Shown in pieces: positions 33,720-42,648 of a stretch of 64,000 nucleotides of DNA (position 1 is the first letter of the stretch; the number at the start of each line of letters is the position of its first letter). A program made the position numbers and the translations under genes. Source of the DNA: Vibrio ostreae (GTDB taxonomy: Bacteria > Pseudomonadota > Gammaproteobacteria > Enterobacterales > Vibrionaceae). Below the pieces are notes generated by a model. The model saw only the letters and a list, made by a program, of their open reading frames with translations. It was not told the origin of the DNA and did not search any database. The stretch lies in contig NZ_CP076643.1 in assembly GCF_019226825.1 (NCBI RefSeq), positions 2,108,001-2,172,000 on the forward strand. Direction: 5' to 3'.

Positions 33720-34981
33720 TTGAATGTCACCCTCTTCGGTAATGGTTTGGTTGCTTCGTTTTTACTGTAGAAGAACAGCAGCACGAAGAACATGAAGTAA
33801 CCCAGACTAAAGATGCGCGCCAGCAGAGTATAAGTTGGCGTCGCAGGCAGCGCGCCCAGAATACCCAGGGCAATGAAACAAATGGTAAATTGGATAATGT
33901 TCACCAGGTGGAACTTACTGCGGTAGCGGTAAGAACGCACTTTACAGCGGTCCAGCCACGGCAACAGGAACAGCACCACAATCGATGCACCCATCGCGAT
34001 AACACCAATCAGCTTGTCCGGTACCGCACGCAAAATGGCGTAGAACGGAGTGAAATACCAAACCGGTGCAATGTGCTCAGGGGTTTTGAGCGGGTTAGCC
34101 GCTTCAAAGTTAGGCGGCTCAAGGAAATAGCCTCCCATCTCTGGATTAAAGAACAACACATAACAGAACAGGAACAAGAAACCCGCCACACCAACCAGAT
34201 CTTTTACCGTGCCGTAAGGATGGAAAGGAATCGAGTCGATAATGTCGTATTTCTTGGTGTAGTACTCATGGAACTTGAACTGACTCTGGTAATCGTCCCC
34301 CATCGAGCCTTTTGGCAGCTTGGTTTCGATACCATCCGGGTTGTTTGAACCCACTTCATGCAACGCCAGAATGTGCAGTACAATCAGCAGCAGCAGCACG
34401 ATCGGCAGCGCAATCACGTGCAGCGCAAAGAAGCGGTTCAGGGTCGCACCGGAGATCACGTAGTCACCACGGATCCACAAAGTCAGGTCGTCACCAATCA
34501 CCGGAATAGCACCAAACAGAGAAATGATCACCTGTGCGCCCCAGTAAGACATCTGACCCCATGGCAGCAGGTAACCCATAAAGGCTTCCGCCATCAACGC
34601 CAGGAAGATCAGCATACCGAAGATCCACAGCAGCTCGCGCGGTTTCTGGTACGAGCCGTAGATCAGACCACGGAACATGTGCAGGTAAACCACCACGAAA
34701 AATGCCGACGCGCCGGTCGAGTGCATGTAACGCAGCAGCCAGCCGTATTCGACATCACGCATGATGTATTCGACTGAGGCAAACGCCCCTTCGCCGGACG
34801 GCACATAGTTCATTGTCAGCCAGATACCGGTCAGGATCTGGTTCACCAATACCAGCATTGCCAAGGAACCGAAAAGGTACCAAAAGTTAAAGTTCTTCGG
34901 CATCGGGTATTCAGACAGGTGCTTTTTGTACGCATTCATCGCGGGCAGGCGTTTTTCCACCCAATCAAGTAGTGCTTGCAT
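33716..34981 (-). CDS. petB: Cytochrome b of the bc1 complex
   Basis: PetB is the quinol-oxidising membrane core with two b haems. The 421-residue protein has eight or nine membrane segments, paired haem-ligand His residues in LRYMHSTGASAFF / VVYLHMFRG and FFALHVIALP / LLIVLHILALHEVG, and the PEWY-like Qo motif, here PVWYFTPFYAILR. Its ATG shares one base with the petA stop codon. Confidence 0.98.
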   Translation of the reverse strand: MQALLDWVEKRLPAMNAYKKHLSEYPMPKNFNFWYLFGSLAMLVLVNQILTGIWLTMNYVPSGEGAFASVEYIMRDVEYGWLLRYMHSTGASAFFVVVYLHMFRGLIYGSYQKPRELLWIFGMLIFLALMAEAFMGYLLPWGQMSYWGAQVIISLFGAIPVIGDDLTLWIRGDYVISGATLNRFFALHVIALPIVLLLLIVLHILALHEVGSNNPDGIETKLPKGSMGDDYQSQFKFHEYYTKKYDIIDSIPFHPYGTVKDLVGVAGFLFLFCYVLFFNPEMGGYFLEPPNFEAANPLKTPEHIAPVWYFTPFYAILRAVPDKLIGVIAMGASIVVLFLLPWLDRCKVRSYRYRSKFHLVNIIQFTICFIALGILGALPATPTYTLLARIFSLGYFMFFVLLFFYSKNEATKPLPKRVTFK

Positions 34982-35574
34982 TATGCCTCCCCGGTTTCGT
35001 CAAGACCGATAACCATACGGGTATCGCTCAGGTACATGTACTTAGGAATGACCAGGTTGAGTGGAGCAGGTACACCCTGGAATACACGGCCCGCCATGTC
35101 GAACTTAGAACCATGACAAGGACAGAAGAAACCCGATTTAACACCTTGCACTTGTTCACTAAAAGAGTCCGGTAAATAGGTAGGTGAACAGCCCAGGTGG
35201 GTACAGATACCAACCGCGACAAAGTATTCAGGTTTTATTGAACGGTAGGTATTTTGTGCGTAGTCAGGTTGTTGATCTTCTTCAGAATTTGGATCGCGCA
35301 GTTGATCATCATGCTGTTTAAGGCCATCGACGATTGACTGCGAACGACGTACAACCCAGACCGGTTTACCACGCCATTCGACGCGAACCATTTGCCCCGC
35401 TTCGAGTTTACTGATGTCAACTTCGACCGGGGCGCCGGCGGCTTTCGCCTTGGCACTTGGGTTCCACGATTTGATAAAAGGTACAGCCACAGCAGCCGCT
35501 CCCAACCCGCCGACCACTGCTGTGGTAGCGGTTAAGAAACGTCTGCGACCGTTATTTAAAGGCACATTGCTCAT
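34981..35574 (-). CDS. petA: Rieske iron-sulfur subunit of the bc1 complex
   Basis: PetA carries the 2Fe-2S cluster that takes an electron from ubiquinol. The 197-residue protein has an N-terminal twin-arginine-type segment (GRRRFLTATTAVVGG, 9-23) serving as membrane anchor, and both cluster motifs: C124-THLG-C129 and C151-PCHG, with His126 and His154 as ligands. It is the first gene of petABC; the promoter should lie in the 338 bases between it and the rpsI terminator. Confidence 0.98.
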   Translation of the reverse strand: MSNVPLNNGRRRFLTATTAVVGGLGAAAVAVPFIKSWNPSAKAKAAGAPVEVDISKLEAGQMVRVEWRGKPVWVVRRSQSIVDGLKQHDDQLRDPNSEEDQQPDYAQNTYRSIKPEYFVAVGICTHLGCSPTYLPDSFSEQVQGVKSGFFCPCHGSKFDMAGRVFQGVPAPLNLVIPKYMYLSDTRMVIGLDETGEA

Positions 35575-35993
35575 CCAGACATTCTCCCATTTGCTCCTTG
35601 TGGATTCCTGTTATTCCTCTCAAGAGCATGGCTAACAAAATACGTTTATAATTGTATGTATTTGATGAGTGAGCATAAATAAAACCCTACTTTTTGACAA
35701 GATAAAGCTACCTTTTGCTAACATCAGTGCGGCGTTTCGCACGTCAGGTCACAAAAGAAGCAGAAGGGTGAGAAAACCGGCAGAAGGACGCTGTGAGAAA
35801 GAGCAGCATTGCACTGCGGGAGAAGAGTGAAAACAGTTCTATTTGCTGACAAATTAGCTGCTAACTATCTAAAAAAACTGAATTTAAAGCGAAAATCCTG
35901 AATGACAGACACAAAAAAGCCCGGTAAAAACCGGGCTTTTTGATCCACAATCCAGCCAGGCTGGAAAGCGAGACTCTTTTCGTAGTGAAAAGA
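35575..35993. other. petA-rpsI intergenic region
   Basis: This 419-bp stretch holds the rpsI terminator (35913-35942) and the presumed petABC promoter. I could not pick a clear -35/-10 pair or any coding frame. Confidence 0.6.
35913..35942 (-). terminator. Rho-independent terminator of rplM-rpsI
   Basis: AGCCCGGT, loop of four, ACCGGGCT, flanked by A-runs and T-runs on both sides, about 50 bases past the rpsI stop on the minus strand. Confidence 0.88.
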
Positions 35994-36386
35994 TTAACGC
36001 TTAGAGAACTGTGGACGACGACGTGCTTTACGCAGACCAACTTTCTTACGTTCAACGCGACGAGCGTCACGAGTAACGTAGCCAGCTGCACGTAGAGCAG
36101 GACGTAGAGACTCATCGTATTCCATCAGAGCGCGAGTGATACCGTGACGGATAGCACCTGCCTGACCAGAAATACCACCACCAGAAACAGTGATGTAAAG
36201 GTCTAGTTTCTCAACCATCTCAACTAGCTCTAGAGGCTGTTTAACAACCATGCGAGAAGTTGGACGACCGAAGTACTCATCAAGGCTACGCTTGTTGATT
36301 ACGATGTTGCCGCTGCCTGGTTTAATGAAAACACGCGCAGCTGAGCTTTTGCGACGGCCAGTGCCGTAGTATTGATTCTCTGCCAT
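35994..36386 (-). CDS. rpsI: 30S ribosomal protein S9
   Basis: S9 contacts the P-site tRNA with its C-terminal tail. The 130-residue protein opens [20 protein letters not shown] and ends RRPQFSKR, both characteristic. It follows rplM by 15 bases. Confidence 0.99.
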   Translation of the reverse strand: MAENQYYGTGRRKSSAARVFIKPGSGNIVINKRSLDEYFGRPTSRMVVKQPLELVEMVEKLDLYITVSGGGISGQAGAIRHGITRALMEYDESLRPALRAAGYVTRDARRVERKKVGLRKARRRPQFSKR

Positions 36387-36401
36387 TTCCGAAATCCCCG
36401 A

Positions 36402-36830
36402 TTAGATGTCTAGTACTTTAGGTTGTTGAGCAGCGTGGTTGTGCTCAGCGCCTGCGTAAACTTTCAGCTTACGGTACATAGCACGGCCTAGAGGACCTTT
36501 TGGAAGCATACCTTTAACCGCTAGCTCAAGTACCATCTCTGGCTTACGTTCAATCAGCTTCTCGAAGCTAGTTGACTTAAGGCCACCTGGGAATTCAGTG
36601 TGACGGTGGTACATCTTGTCTTTAGCTTTGTTACCAGTTACAGCAACTTTCTCCGCGTTTACGATGATGATGTAATCACCAGTGTCAACGTGTGGAGTGT
36701 ATTCAGCTTTGTGTTTGCCACGTAGGCGAGATGCAATTTCACTTGCTAGACGGCCAAGAGTTTTACCTTCAGCGTCTACAACGTACCAGTCGCGTTTTAC
36801 AGTTTCTGGTTTAGCAACGAAAGTTTTCAT
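36402..36830 (-). CDS. rplM: 50S ribosomal protein L13
   Basis: L13 is an early-assembly large-subunit protein. The 142-residue form starts [20 protein letters not shown] at the ATG at 36830; an upstream extension to 36908 reads through the leader and is not part of the protein. Landmarks are [10 protein letters not shown] and [14 protein letters not shown]. It has its own leader and promoter upstream, and in E. coli L13 represses its own operon through the leader. Confidence 0.98.
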   Translation of the reverse strand: MKTFVAKPETVKRDWYVVDAEGKTLGRLASEIASRLRGKHKAEYTPHVDTGDYIIIVNAEKVAVTGNKAKDKMYHRHTEFPGGLKSTSFEKLIERKPEMVLELAVKGMLPKGPLGRAMYRKLKVYAGAEHNHAAQQPKVLDI

Positions 36831-36974
36831 GCTAATAATAACCCGTTTAATCAAATTTACACTTAAAGGAGCGTATACGCTCCCACTGTCTAAGAGCCCA
36901 GTCATCACCCCTTCGAGTGGGTGGCACTCTCGGCCTTTAAAAGACCTGCAGTAACGGTGGGTCGCAGGATTATA
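36831..36974 (-). promoter_or_regulatory. rplM leader with -10 element and palindromic hairpin
   Basis: A perfect -10 TATAAT (36969-36974, minus strand) followed by GC-rich CCTGCGACC would start a leader of about 130 nt. The leader carries a perfect 16-base palindrome GGAGCGTATACGCTCC (36868-36883) 38 bases before the start codon, and a further pairing CACCC / GGGGTG upstream of it. I see no good -35. A role in L13 autoregulation is inferred from the E. coli case. Confidence 0.5.
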
Positions 36975-37005
36975 GAGAAGAGAGAAGAAAAAATCACCTC
37001 TTTTT

Positions 37006-37030
37006 GCTTAAAAAACTCATTTTTTTAAGC
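37006..37030 (-). terminator. Possible terminator of zapE
   Basis: GCTTAAAAAA, loop, TTTTTTAAGC: a long AT-rich hairpin in the 268-bp gap between zapE and rplM. The arms are A/T tracts and it is followed by AAAAAGAGG on the minus strand rather than a clean T-run, so termination is only possible; it may equally act as an AT-rich upstream element for the rplM promoter. Confidence 0.4.
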
Positions 37031-37098
37031 CCTGCGCCCTTTTTTCGGGCTTGCGCCCAATGTTTTTCAGGCTGACGCCCTATGTACAGCGGAATAAA

Positions 37099-38202
37099 TT
37101 ACGCGAGATGCTCGCGAGCCAGATATTCATGGCTCTGCATTTCTGTCAGCCTTGACTGACAACGTTTAAATTCAAACTCCAGCTGGCCCGCAGTATACAG
37201 ATCTTCGAGCGCAACTTCTGCAGAAATTATCAGTTTTACATGCCGTTCGTAGAATTCATCGACTAAGGCGATAAAACGGCGTGCCGCGTCATCGATGGTG
37301 CGCCCCATCTGCTCCACGTCCGCAAGCAACACCGTGTGATACAAACGTGACATCTCTATATAGTCGTTCTGGCTGCGTGCGGTCTGGCACAACTGGGCAA
37401 ACGTGGCATGCAGCACACCATCACTGGCAGCAAGCACATCAATGCGGCGATGATTGATCTCAATTTGATCCGCTTTAGGTTTATCTAGGCCAACCAACTG
37501 AGTGTAATATTGCTGCAGATTGCTGCGCGCCTGGTCATCAAGCGGATAATGGTAAATTTCAGCCTGCTGCAACGTACGCAAACGGTAATCCACTCCGCTG
37601 TCAACATTCAACACATGGCAATTGGCTTCAATCAGGGCGATGGCCGGCAGGAAACGAGCGCGTTGCAAGCCGTTGCGATACAGATCGTGCGGCGGAATAT
37701 TGGAAGTGGCGACCAGGATCACGCCGCGCAGGAACAGCGCCTGAAACAGAGTTCCTAGGATCATCGCATCGGTGATGTCTGACACAAAAAATTCATCAAA
37801 GCAGATGATCACCGCCTCATCACGGAATTTATCTGCCACGATCTCTAAAGGATCGCCGACATCACCCAGTTGTCTCAGTTCATCATGTACCCGATACATA
37901 AAGCGGTGGAAGTGGACACGCATCTTTTTATCGGTCGGCAGCGCCTCATAAAACGTATCCATCAGATAGGTCTTACCGCGCCCGACGCCCCCCCAGAAAT
38001 AGAGACCTTGCGGCGGCTTCGGCACTGCCTCTTTTTTACCGAGTAACTTTTGCCAGCGTGAAGGTCGTACCACTGGGGTATTAATGAAATCGATTACCTG
38101 ATGATGCAAGGCATCCAACGCATCAACCGCGCGCGCCTGCGCTTCATCCCTTTGAAAATCAGATCGTTTTAGATCTTGCTCGTATCGCTGCTTTGGTGTC
38201 AT
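37099..38202 (-). CDS. zapE: Cell division ATPase ZapE (AFG1 family)
   Basis: ZapE is a P-loop ATPase that associates with the Z-ring under stress. The 367-residue protein has Walker A GGVGRGKTYLMD (about 71-82), Walker B with CFDEFFVSDITDAM (about 134-147) and the LFLRGVILVATSN sensor segment, all AFG1-family features. It is divergent from zapG. Confidence 0.95.
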   Translation of the reverse strand: MTPKQRYEQDLKRSDFQRDEAQARAVDALDALHHQVIDFINTPVVRPSRWQKLLGKKEAVPKPPQGLYFWGGVGRGKTYLMDTFYEALPTDKKMRVHFHRFMYRVHDELRQLGDVGDPLEIVADKFRDEAVIICFDEFFVSDITDAMILGTLFQALFLRGVILVATSNIPPHDLYRNGLQRARFLPAIALIEANCHVLNVDSGVDYRLRTLQQAEIYHYPLDDQARSNLQQYYTQLVGLDKPKADQIEINHRRIDVLAASDGVLHATFAQLCQTARSQNDYIEMSRLYHTVLLADVEQMGRTIDDAARRFIALVDEFYERHVKLIISAEVALEDLYTAGQLEFEFKRCQSRLTEMQSHEYLAREHLA

Positions 38203-38353
38203 GACAGTCTGCTAAAAAAATGAGGGGTAAATTCTGACGGTTAAAGGGTGTGCTTTTTGCTTTATCCGCCAACAGTCTCATAGTAACATGTCCCTTGAAC
38301 ATGTGTAACCAACCAGTGAAAAACATGTTAAATAACAACAATAAGGAGCAGTT

Positions 38354-38806
38354 ATGCCTTGGATATATGCCATTGTGGGCTTGCTAGTAGGACTCGTTGC
38401 AGGGATTGTAATTGCTCGCCTGACGACCCCTCAATATAAGTCCCAGAAGACCCTACAGAAAGATTTAGACAGCGCTAAGTTTGAAATTGAACAGCATCGC
38501 CAGGAGCTGGCGGACCACTTCGCCCAGGCTGCGGAGATGCTGGATACACTCGGTAAAGATTACACCAAACTTTACCAGCACATGGCTGCCACCTCCTCAG
38601 AGCTGCTGCCAAGTTTGCCTGAGCAGGACAATCCGTTTGTGAAAAAGATTGCCCAGCATAAAGAGAGCGACACCTCATCAGCCAGCAGTGACGATACGTT
38701 CGAGCAGCCGCCGAAGGATTATGCCCAAGGCGCGACCGGCCTGCTGAAACCAGAAGAGAAAGCCATCATCCGCTCTTCTGAAGTGGTCAGTGCCAAAGCG
38801 AGTTAA
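38354..38806 (+). CDS. zapG: Z-ring associated protein ZapG (YhcB, DUF1043)
   Basis: ZapG/YhcB is an inner-membrane protein linked to cell division and envelope synthesis. The 150 residues have one N-terminal membrane helix (WIYAIVGLLVGLVAGIVIARL, 3-23), a helical coiled-coil-like stretch (about 30-90) and a low-complexity acidic/Ser tail. AAGGAG lies 7 bases upstream of the ATG. The neighbours zapE and degQ are the conserved ones. Confidence 0.93.
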   Translation: MPWIYAIVGLLVGLVAGIVIARLTTPQYKSQKTLQKDLDSAKFEIEQHRQELADHFAQAAEMLDTLGKDYTKLYQHMAATSSELLPSLPEQDNPFVKKIAQHKESDTSSASSDDTFEQPPKDYAQGATGLLKPEEKAIIRSSEVVSAKAS

Positions 38807-38891
38807 TCGTCCGCAACGGTTGTGCGCTGAAGCGACTGTTTTATCGAGATATCGCTTTCTGCAAACAATGTTTTATCTATACGTGTTTTAT

Positions 38892-38957
38892 ACATACGCT
38901 TTATACAAACATACGCTTTATACAAACATAGTTTTCTATAAACATAGTTTTCTATAA
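38892..38957. repeat. Short tandem repeats, 2 x 17 bp plus 2 x 16 bp
   Basis: Two exact copies of ACATACGCTTTATACAA (38892-38908, 38909-38925) are followed directly by two exact copies of the related unit ACATAGTTTTCTATAA (38926-38941, 38942-38957). The sequence just before (TATACGTGTTTTATAC) looks like a decayed further copy. The patch is AT-rich and non-coding. Confidence 0.85.
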
Positions 38958-39036
38958 ACGTTGCTATACCGAGACAACTTGGCGTTGCAGCCAGCACCGC
39001 GGCAGCTTCAAGTAGGAAGGTAATCTGCGCCACACC

Positions 39037-39077
39037 ATGCGTCACCGCCCACCATACCTTTGTGGCCGGTGACGCAT
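39037..39077. repeat. Long inverted repeat upstream of degQ
   Basis: ATGCGTCACCG and CGGTGACGCAT form a perfect 11-bp stem which, after one mismatch, continues with CCAC/GTGG around a 9-base loop. There is no T-tract on either side, so it is not a standard terminator. Confidence 0.65.
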
Positions 39078-39303
39078 TCGTTTAAGGGCTGCTTTCTTTT
39101 AAGTCATGCATGCGTTATCGGTGATGCCGTGTTTAGTGCTTACACATCGTTTATTAGTTAAACATCGTTTAGCGCGCAAACATCGCTGTGCAGTAAATGA
39201 ACTTTACGCATGTTTTTGAGTCATAACCCTCACTGAGCCTGTTGAAATGTCAGATCCTGACACAAATATCACAATAGCCAGACGTTAATCTATGAGGAGT
39301 TTT

Positions 39304-40674
39304 ATGATGAAAAAACCTTTGCTTGCCTTAACCGTCCTGTCTCTAAGCTTAAGTTCCATCATCGCCCCACTACCGGCCTCCGCCGCCCTGCCTTTATCAG
39401 TCAACGGAGAACAGGTTCCCAGCCTGGCCCCGATGCTGGAAAAAGTCACTCCGGCCGTGGTCAGCATTGCGGTTGAAGGCACTCAAGTCTCTCGCCAACG
39501 TATTCCAGACCAGTTCCGTTTCTTCTTTGGCCCTGACTTCCCGACTGAACAATTACAGGAACGCCCGTTCCGTGGCCTCGGCTCCGGTGTGGTCATCAAC
39601 GCCGACAAAGGCTATGTGGTCACTAACTACCATGTCATTAACGGCGCGGAAAAAATTCGCGTCCAGCTGCATGACGGTCGTGAGTATGACGCCGAGCTGG
39701 TTGGCGGCGACCAGATGGCCGATATCGCCCTGATCAAACTCGATAAGGCGAAAAATCTGACCCAAATTAAGATTGCCGATTCCGACCAGCTGCGGGTCGG
39801 TGATTTTACCGTCGCGATCGGTAACCCGTTTGGTCTTGGTCAGACCGTCACGTCGGGTATTGTGTCGGCGCTGGGCCGCAGTGGCCTCAACATCGAAAAC
39901 TTTGAAAACTTCATCCAGACCGATGCCGCGATCAACAGCGGTAACTCCGGTGGCGCGCTGGTCAACCTTAATGGTGAACTGATCGGCATCAACACCGCGA
40001 TTCTCGGCCCGAACGGCGGTAACGTCGGCATCGGCTTTGCCATCCCGGCCAACATGATGAAAAACCTCACCGATCAGATCCTCGAATTCGGCGAAGTGAA
40101 GCGCGGTATGCTCGGCGTGCAGGGTGGCGAGATCACCTCTGAACTGGCCGAGGCACTAGGTTACGACTCCAGTAAAGGCGCATTTGTCAGCCAGGTGCTG
40201 CCGGACAGCGCCGCGGATAAAGCCGGTATCAAAGCCGGAGACATCATTACCTCGGTCAACGGCAAGAAGATCGACACCTTTGCTGAGCTGCGTGCCAAAG
40301 TCGCCACCCTTGGCGCAGGCAAAACCGTTGAACTGGGTATCGTGCGTGACGGCAAGTCGCGCAGCTTCGATGTCACCCTGGGTGAACAGAGCAACGCTAA
40401 GACCAAGGCGGATAAACTGCATGAAGGCCTGACCGGTGCTGAGCTAAGCAATACCACCGATCAGGATCCGATAGAAGGGGTCAAAGTGACCAGCGTGGAG
40501 AAAGATTCTCCGGCGGCCAACTATCAGATCGAGAAAGATGACATCATCATCGGCGTGAACCGCAAACGGGTGAAAAACCTCGGTGAACTGCGTAAAGTTC
40601 TGGAGAAAACCCCCAATGTACTGGCGCTCAATATCCAGCGCGGTGAACGCACCATTTATCTGGTGGTTCGCTAA
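39304..40674 (+). CDS. degQ: Periplasmic serine endoprotease DegQ (HtrA family)
   Basis: DegQ degrades or refolds misfolded periplasmic proteins. The 456-residue form has a signal peptide cleaved after ASA (27), the trypsin-like triad H110 (TNYHVING), D140 (ADIALIKL) and S215 (GNSGGAL), and two PDZ domains (about 255-345 and 365-455). I place the start at ATG 39304, seven bases after GAGG; the ATG at 39292 would sit inside that ribosome binding site. It precedes degS, as in E. coli and Vibrio. The two-PDZ layout also fits DegP, but the context favours DegQ. Confidence 0.95.
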   Translation: MMKKPLLALTVLSLSLSSIIAPLPASAALPLSVNGEQVPSLAPMLEKVTPAVVSIAVEGTQVSRQRIPDQFRFFFGPDFPTEQLQERPFRGLGSGVVINADKGYVVTNYHVINGAEKIRVQLHDGREYDAELVGGDQMADIALIKLDKAKNLTQIKIADSDQLRVGDFTVAIGNPFGLGQTVTSGIVSALGRSGLNIENFENFIQTDAAINSGNSGGALVNLNGELIGINTAILGPNGGNVGIGFAIPANMMKNLTDQILEFGEVKRGMLGVQGGEITSELAEALGYDSSKGAFVSQVLPDSAADKAGIKAGDIITSVNGKKIDTFAELRAKVATLGAGKTVELGIVRDGKSRSFDVTLGEQSNAKTKADKLHEGLTGAELSNTTDQDPIEGVKVTSVEKDSPAANYQIEKDDIIIGVNRKRVKNLGELRKVLEKTPNVLALNIQRGERTIYLVVR

Positions 40675-40995
40675 TCAGCTTTCAGGGCGAGACTCCGCCC
40701 TGATCTGTCACCAGAAACATTCTGGTTATTAGTGATATATTTATAGGAAAAGGGCAGCTTTGTTACGCTGCCCTTTTGTTATTTCAGCCGGTAATGCTAT
40801 TCTTCGGATTCGTTACCAAACTGCCCCAACGCGAGTCAGGTCGTTGAAATCGTTATCCGATCTAAACCGGGCAGAACCGAACCAACCCACGCGATGCCGA
40901 GCAGGTACTGTTGTATCCCTGACTCACCATCAGGCCCTGAGCAGCGTACGTGGAATACCTTTATTTTCGTCATCGACTAACCGTTTGGGGAATAT
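40675..40995. other. degQ-degS intergenic region
   Basis: This 321-bp stretch holds a hairpin right after the degQ stop (TCAGGGCG / CGCCCTGA, 40682-40697, no T-tract) and the degQ terminator (40747-40779). The remaining 216 bases should include the degS promoter; I see no gene and no clear promoter. Confidence 0.65.
40747..40779 (+). terminator. Rho-independent terminator of degQ
   Basis: AAAAGGGCAGC, an 8-base loop region, GCTGCCCTTTTG, about 75 bases past the degQ stop. It implies that degS is transcribed mainly from its own promoter. Confidence 0.85.
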
Positions 40996-42057
40996 ATGCT
41001 GAAATTTCTGGGTCGCTCGGTCGGACTTGGGCTGGTCACCGCTGCTGTGGTGGTGTTTGCTGTGCCTTCACTGCGTCAGCACGTGATACCACCATCGGCG
41101 CCCAAACCAGCCAATATTGCGTCACTGCAAATCTCATTTAATCAGGCCGTACGCCGCGCTGCGCCTGCCGTGGTCAATATCTACAGCCGTAAATATTCCG
41201 AGAGTGACAAATCCAAACTCTCCACCCAGGGGCTGGGCTCGGGGGTTATTGTCAGCGAAAAAGGCTATATCATTACCAACTATCATGTTGTAGCCCAGGC
41301 AGACCAAATCATTGTTGCGCTGCAGGACGGCCGTGTTGCCGCCGCCCAGTTAGTGGGTAAAGACCGCCGCACCGATATCGCTGTGTTGCGGGTCGATGGC
41401 ACCAACCTGCCGGTTATCCCGCAAAACCCGAACTACCAGGCTGAAGTCGGTGACGTGGTACTGGCCATCGGTAACCCATATAACCTCGGCCAGACCACAA
41501 CGTTCGGCATCATTTCGGCGACCGGCCGCTCCTCAATCAGTGCCGATGGCCGCCAGGCGTTTATTCAGACTGACGCCGCCATCAATGAAGGCAACTCAGG
41601 TGGTGCGCTGGTCAATACTCAGGGCGAACTGGTCGGCATCAACACCGCCTCATTCCAGCAGGCAACCGAGCTTGAGACTTACGGCATTTCGTTTGCCATC
41701 CCGTTCGCGCTGGCGCACAAAATCATGGACAAAATCATCGCCGACGGCCGGGTCATCCGCGGCTATATCGGCGTGGACGGCCAGGACATCAACTCGATGA
41801 CCTCAAGGCTGCTCGGCAGTGAACATGTCGGCGGGATTGTGGTACTGGGCATTGATCCGAACGGCCCGGCCGCCAAGGCCGGCTTTCAGATCCGCGATGT
41901 CATTCTTAAAATCGACGGCCAGAAGATCAACGGCCGCCAGAACGTGATGGATACCGTGACTGACCTGCGTCCGGGCACTGTGGTCGAATTTACCCTGCTG
42001 CGCAAAGGCAAAGAGGTCACGGTGCCGGTCACGATTGCTGAGGACAGCCGCGAATAA
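40996..42057 (+). CDS. degS: Site-1 anti-sigma-E protease DegS
   Basis: DegS senses unfolded outer-membrane porins through its PDZ domain and makes the first cut in RseA, releasing sigma-E. The 353-residue protein has an uncleaved membrane anchor (about 8-24), the triad H97 (TNYHVVA), D127 (DIAVLRV) and S201 (GNSGGAL), the last at the same number as in E. coli, and a single PDZ domain (about 255-345). One PDZ and an anchor distinguish it from degQ upstream. Confidence 0.97.
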   Translation: MLKFLGRSVGLGLVTAAVVVFAVPSLRQHVIPPSAPKPANIASLQISFNQAVRRAAPAVVNIYSRKYSESDKSKLSTQGLGSGVIVSEKGYIITNYHVVAQADQIIVALQDGRVAAAQLVGKDRRTDIAVLRVDGTNLPVIPQNPNYQAEVGDVVLAIGNPYNLGQTTTFGIISATGRSSISADGRQAFIQTDAAINEGNSGGALVNTQGELVGINTASFQQATELETYGISFAIPFALAHKIMDKIIADGRVIRGYIGVDGQDINSMTSRLLGSEHVGGIVVLGIDPNGPAAKAGFQIRDVILKIDGQKINGRQNVMDTVTDLRPGTVVEFTLLRKGKEVTVPVTIAEDSRE

Positions 42058-42201
42058 CCCGGGTCAACAGCCTGAAGTCCGATGGACACAAGGTAACCCG
42101 AGGCACAAGGTAAACAGATGAGCTCAGAAGCTGGCCACTGCATTGCAGCCGTTAGAAAAACGCTGAGCGAGAAAAATACCTGAACCTATTCAAGAACGCA
42201 T

Positions 42202-42232
42202 AAAAAAACGGAGCCCAAAGGCTCCGTTTTTT
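42202..42232. terminator. Terminator of the rpsP-rimM-trmD-rplS operon
   Basis: AACGGAGCC, short loop, GGCTCCGTT, with A-run and T-run on opposite sides, just past the rplS stop (minus strand). Its symmetry allows it to stop degS transcripts from the other side as well. Confidence 0.88.
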
Positions 42233-42253
42233 ATGAGAACGCGAGTTCTAGCA

Positions 42254-42607
42254 TTACTTCTTAGCAAGCTTCTCTTTGATACGAGCAGCTTTACCAGACA
42301 GTTCACGCAGGTAGTACAGCTTGGCACGACGTACTGCACCACGGCGTTTAACTTCAATGCTATCAACAACTGGAGAGTGTGTTTGGAACGTACGCTCAAC
42401 ACCTTCACCGTTAGAGATCTTACGTACAGTGAATGCTGAGTGCAGACCACGGTTACGGATTGCGATTACAACGCCTTCGAAAGCCTGTAGACGCTCACGG
42501 TCACCTTCTTTTACCTTAACTTGAACAACAACAGTGTCACCTGGTGCAAATTGAGGTAGGTCTTGTTTCATTTGCTCTTGTTCTAGAGCTTTGATGATGT
42601 TACTCAT
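42254..42607 (-). CDS. rplS: 50S ribosomal protein L19
   Basis: L19 lies at the 30S-50S interface. The 117-residue protein opens [18 protein letters not shown] and has the conserved [19 protein letters not shown] and RVERTFxxHSP-type segment ([18 protein letters not shown]). It is the last gene of the rpsP operon, 41 bases after trmD. Confidence 0.99.
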   Translation of the reverse strand: MSNIIKALEQEQMKQDLPQFAPGDTVVVQVKVKEGDRERLQAFEGVVIAIRNRGLHSAFTVRKISNGEGVERTFQTHSPVVDSIEVKRRGAVRRAKLYYLRELSGKAARIKEKLAKK

Positions 42608-42648
42608 TGTGTAAATTCCTAGAATAAACTGATACTAAATTTAATAGG

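Larger units (their letters stand above)
38807..39303. other. zapG-degQ intergenic region with repeats
   Basis: This 497-bp stretch has no convincing gene. It contains a patch of short tandem repeats (38892-38957), a long inverted repeat (39037-39077) and the degQ ribosome binding site (GAGG at 39294-39297). The degQ promoter must lie here but I could not choose one. Confidence 0.65.
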
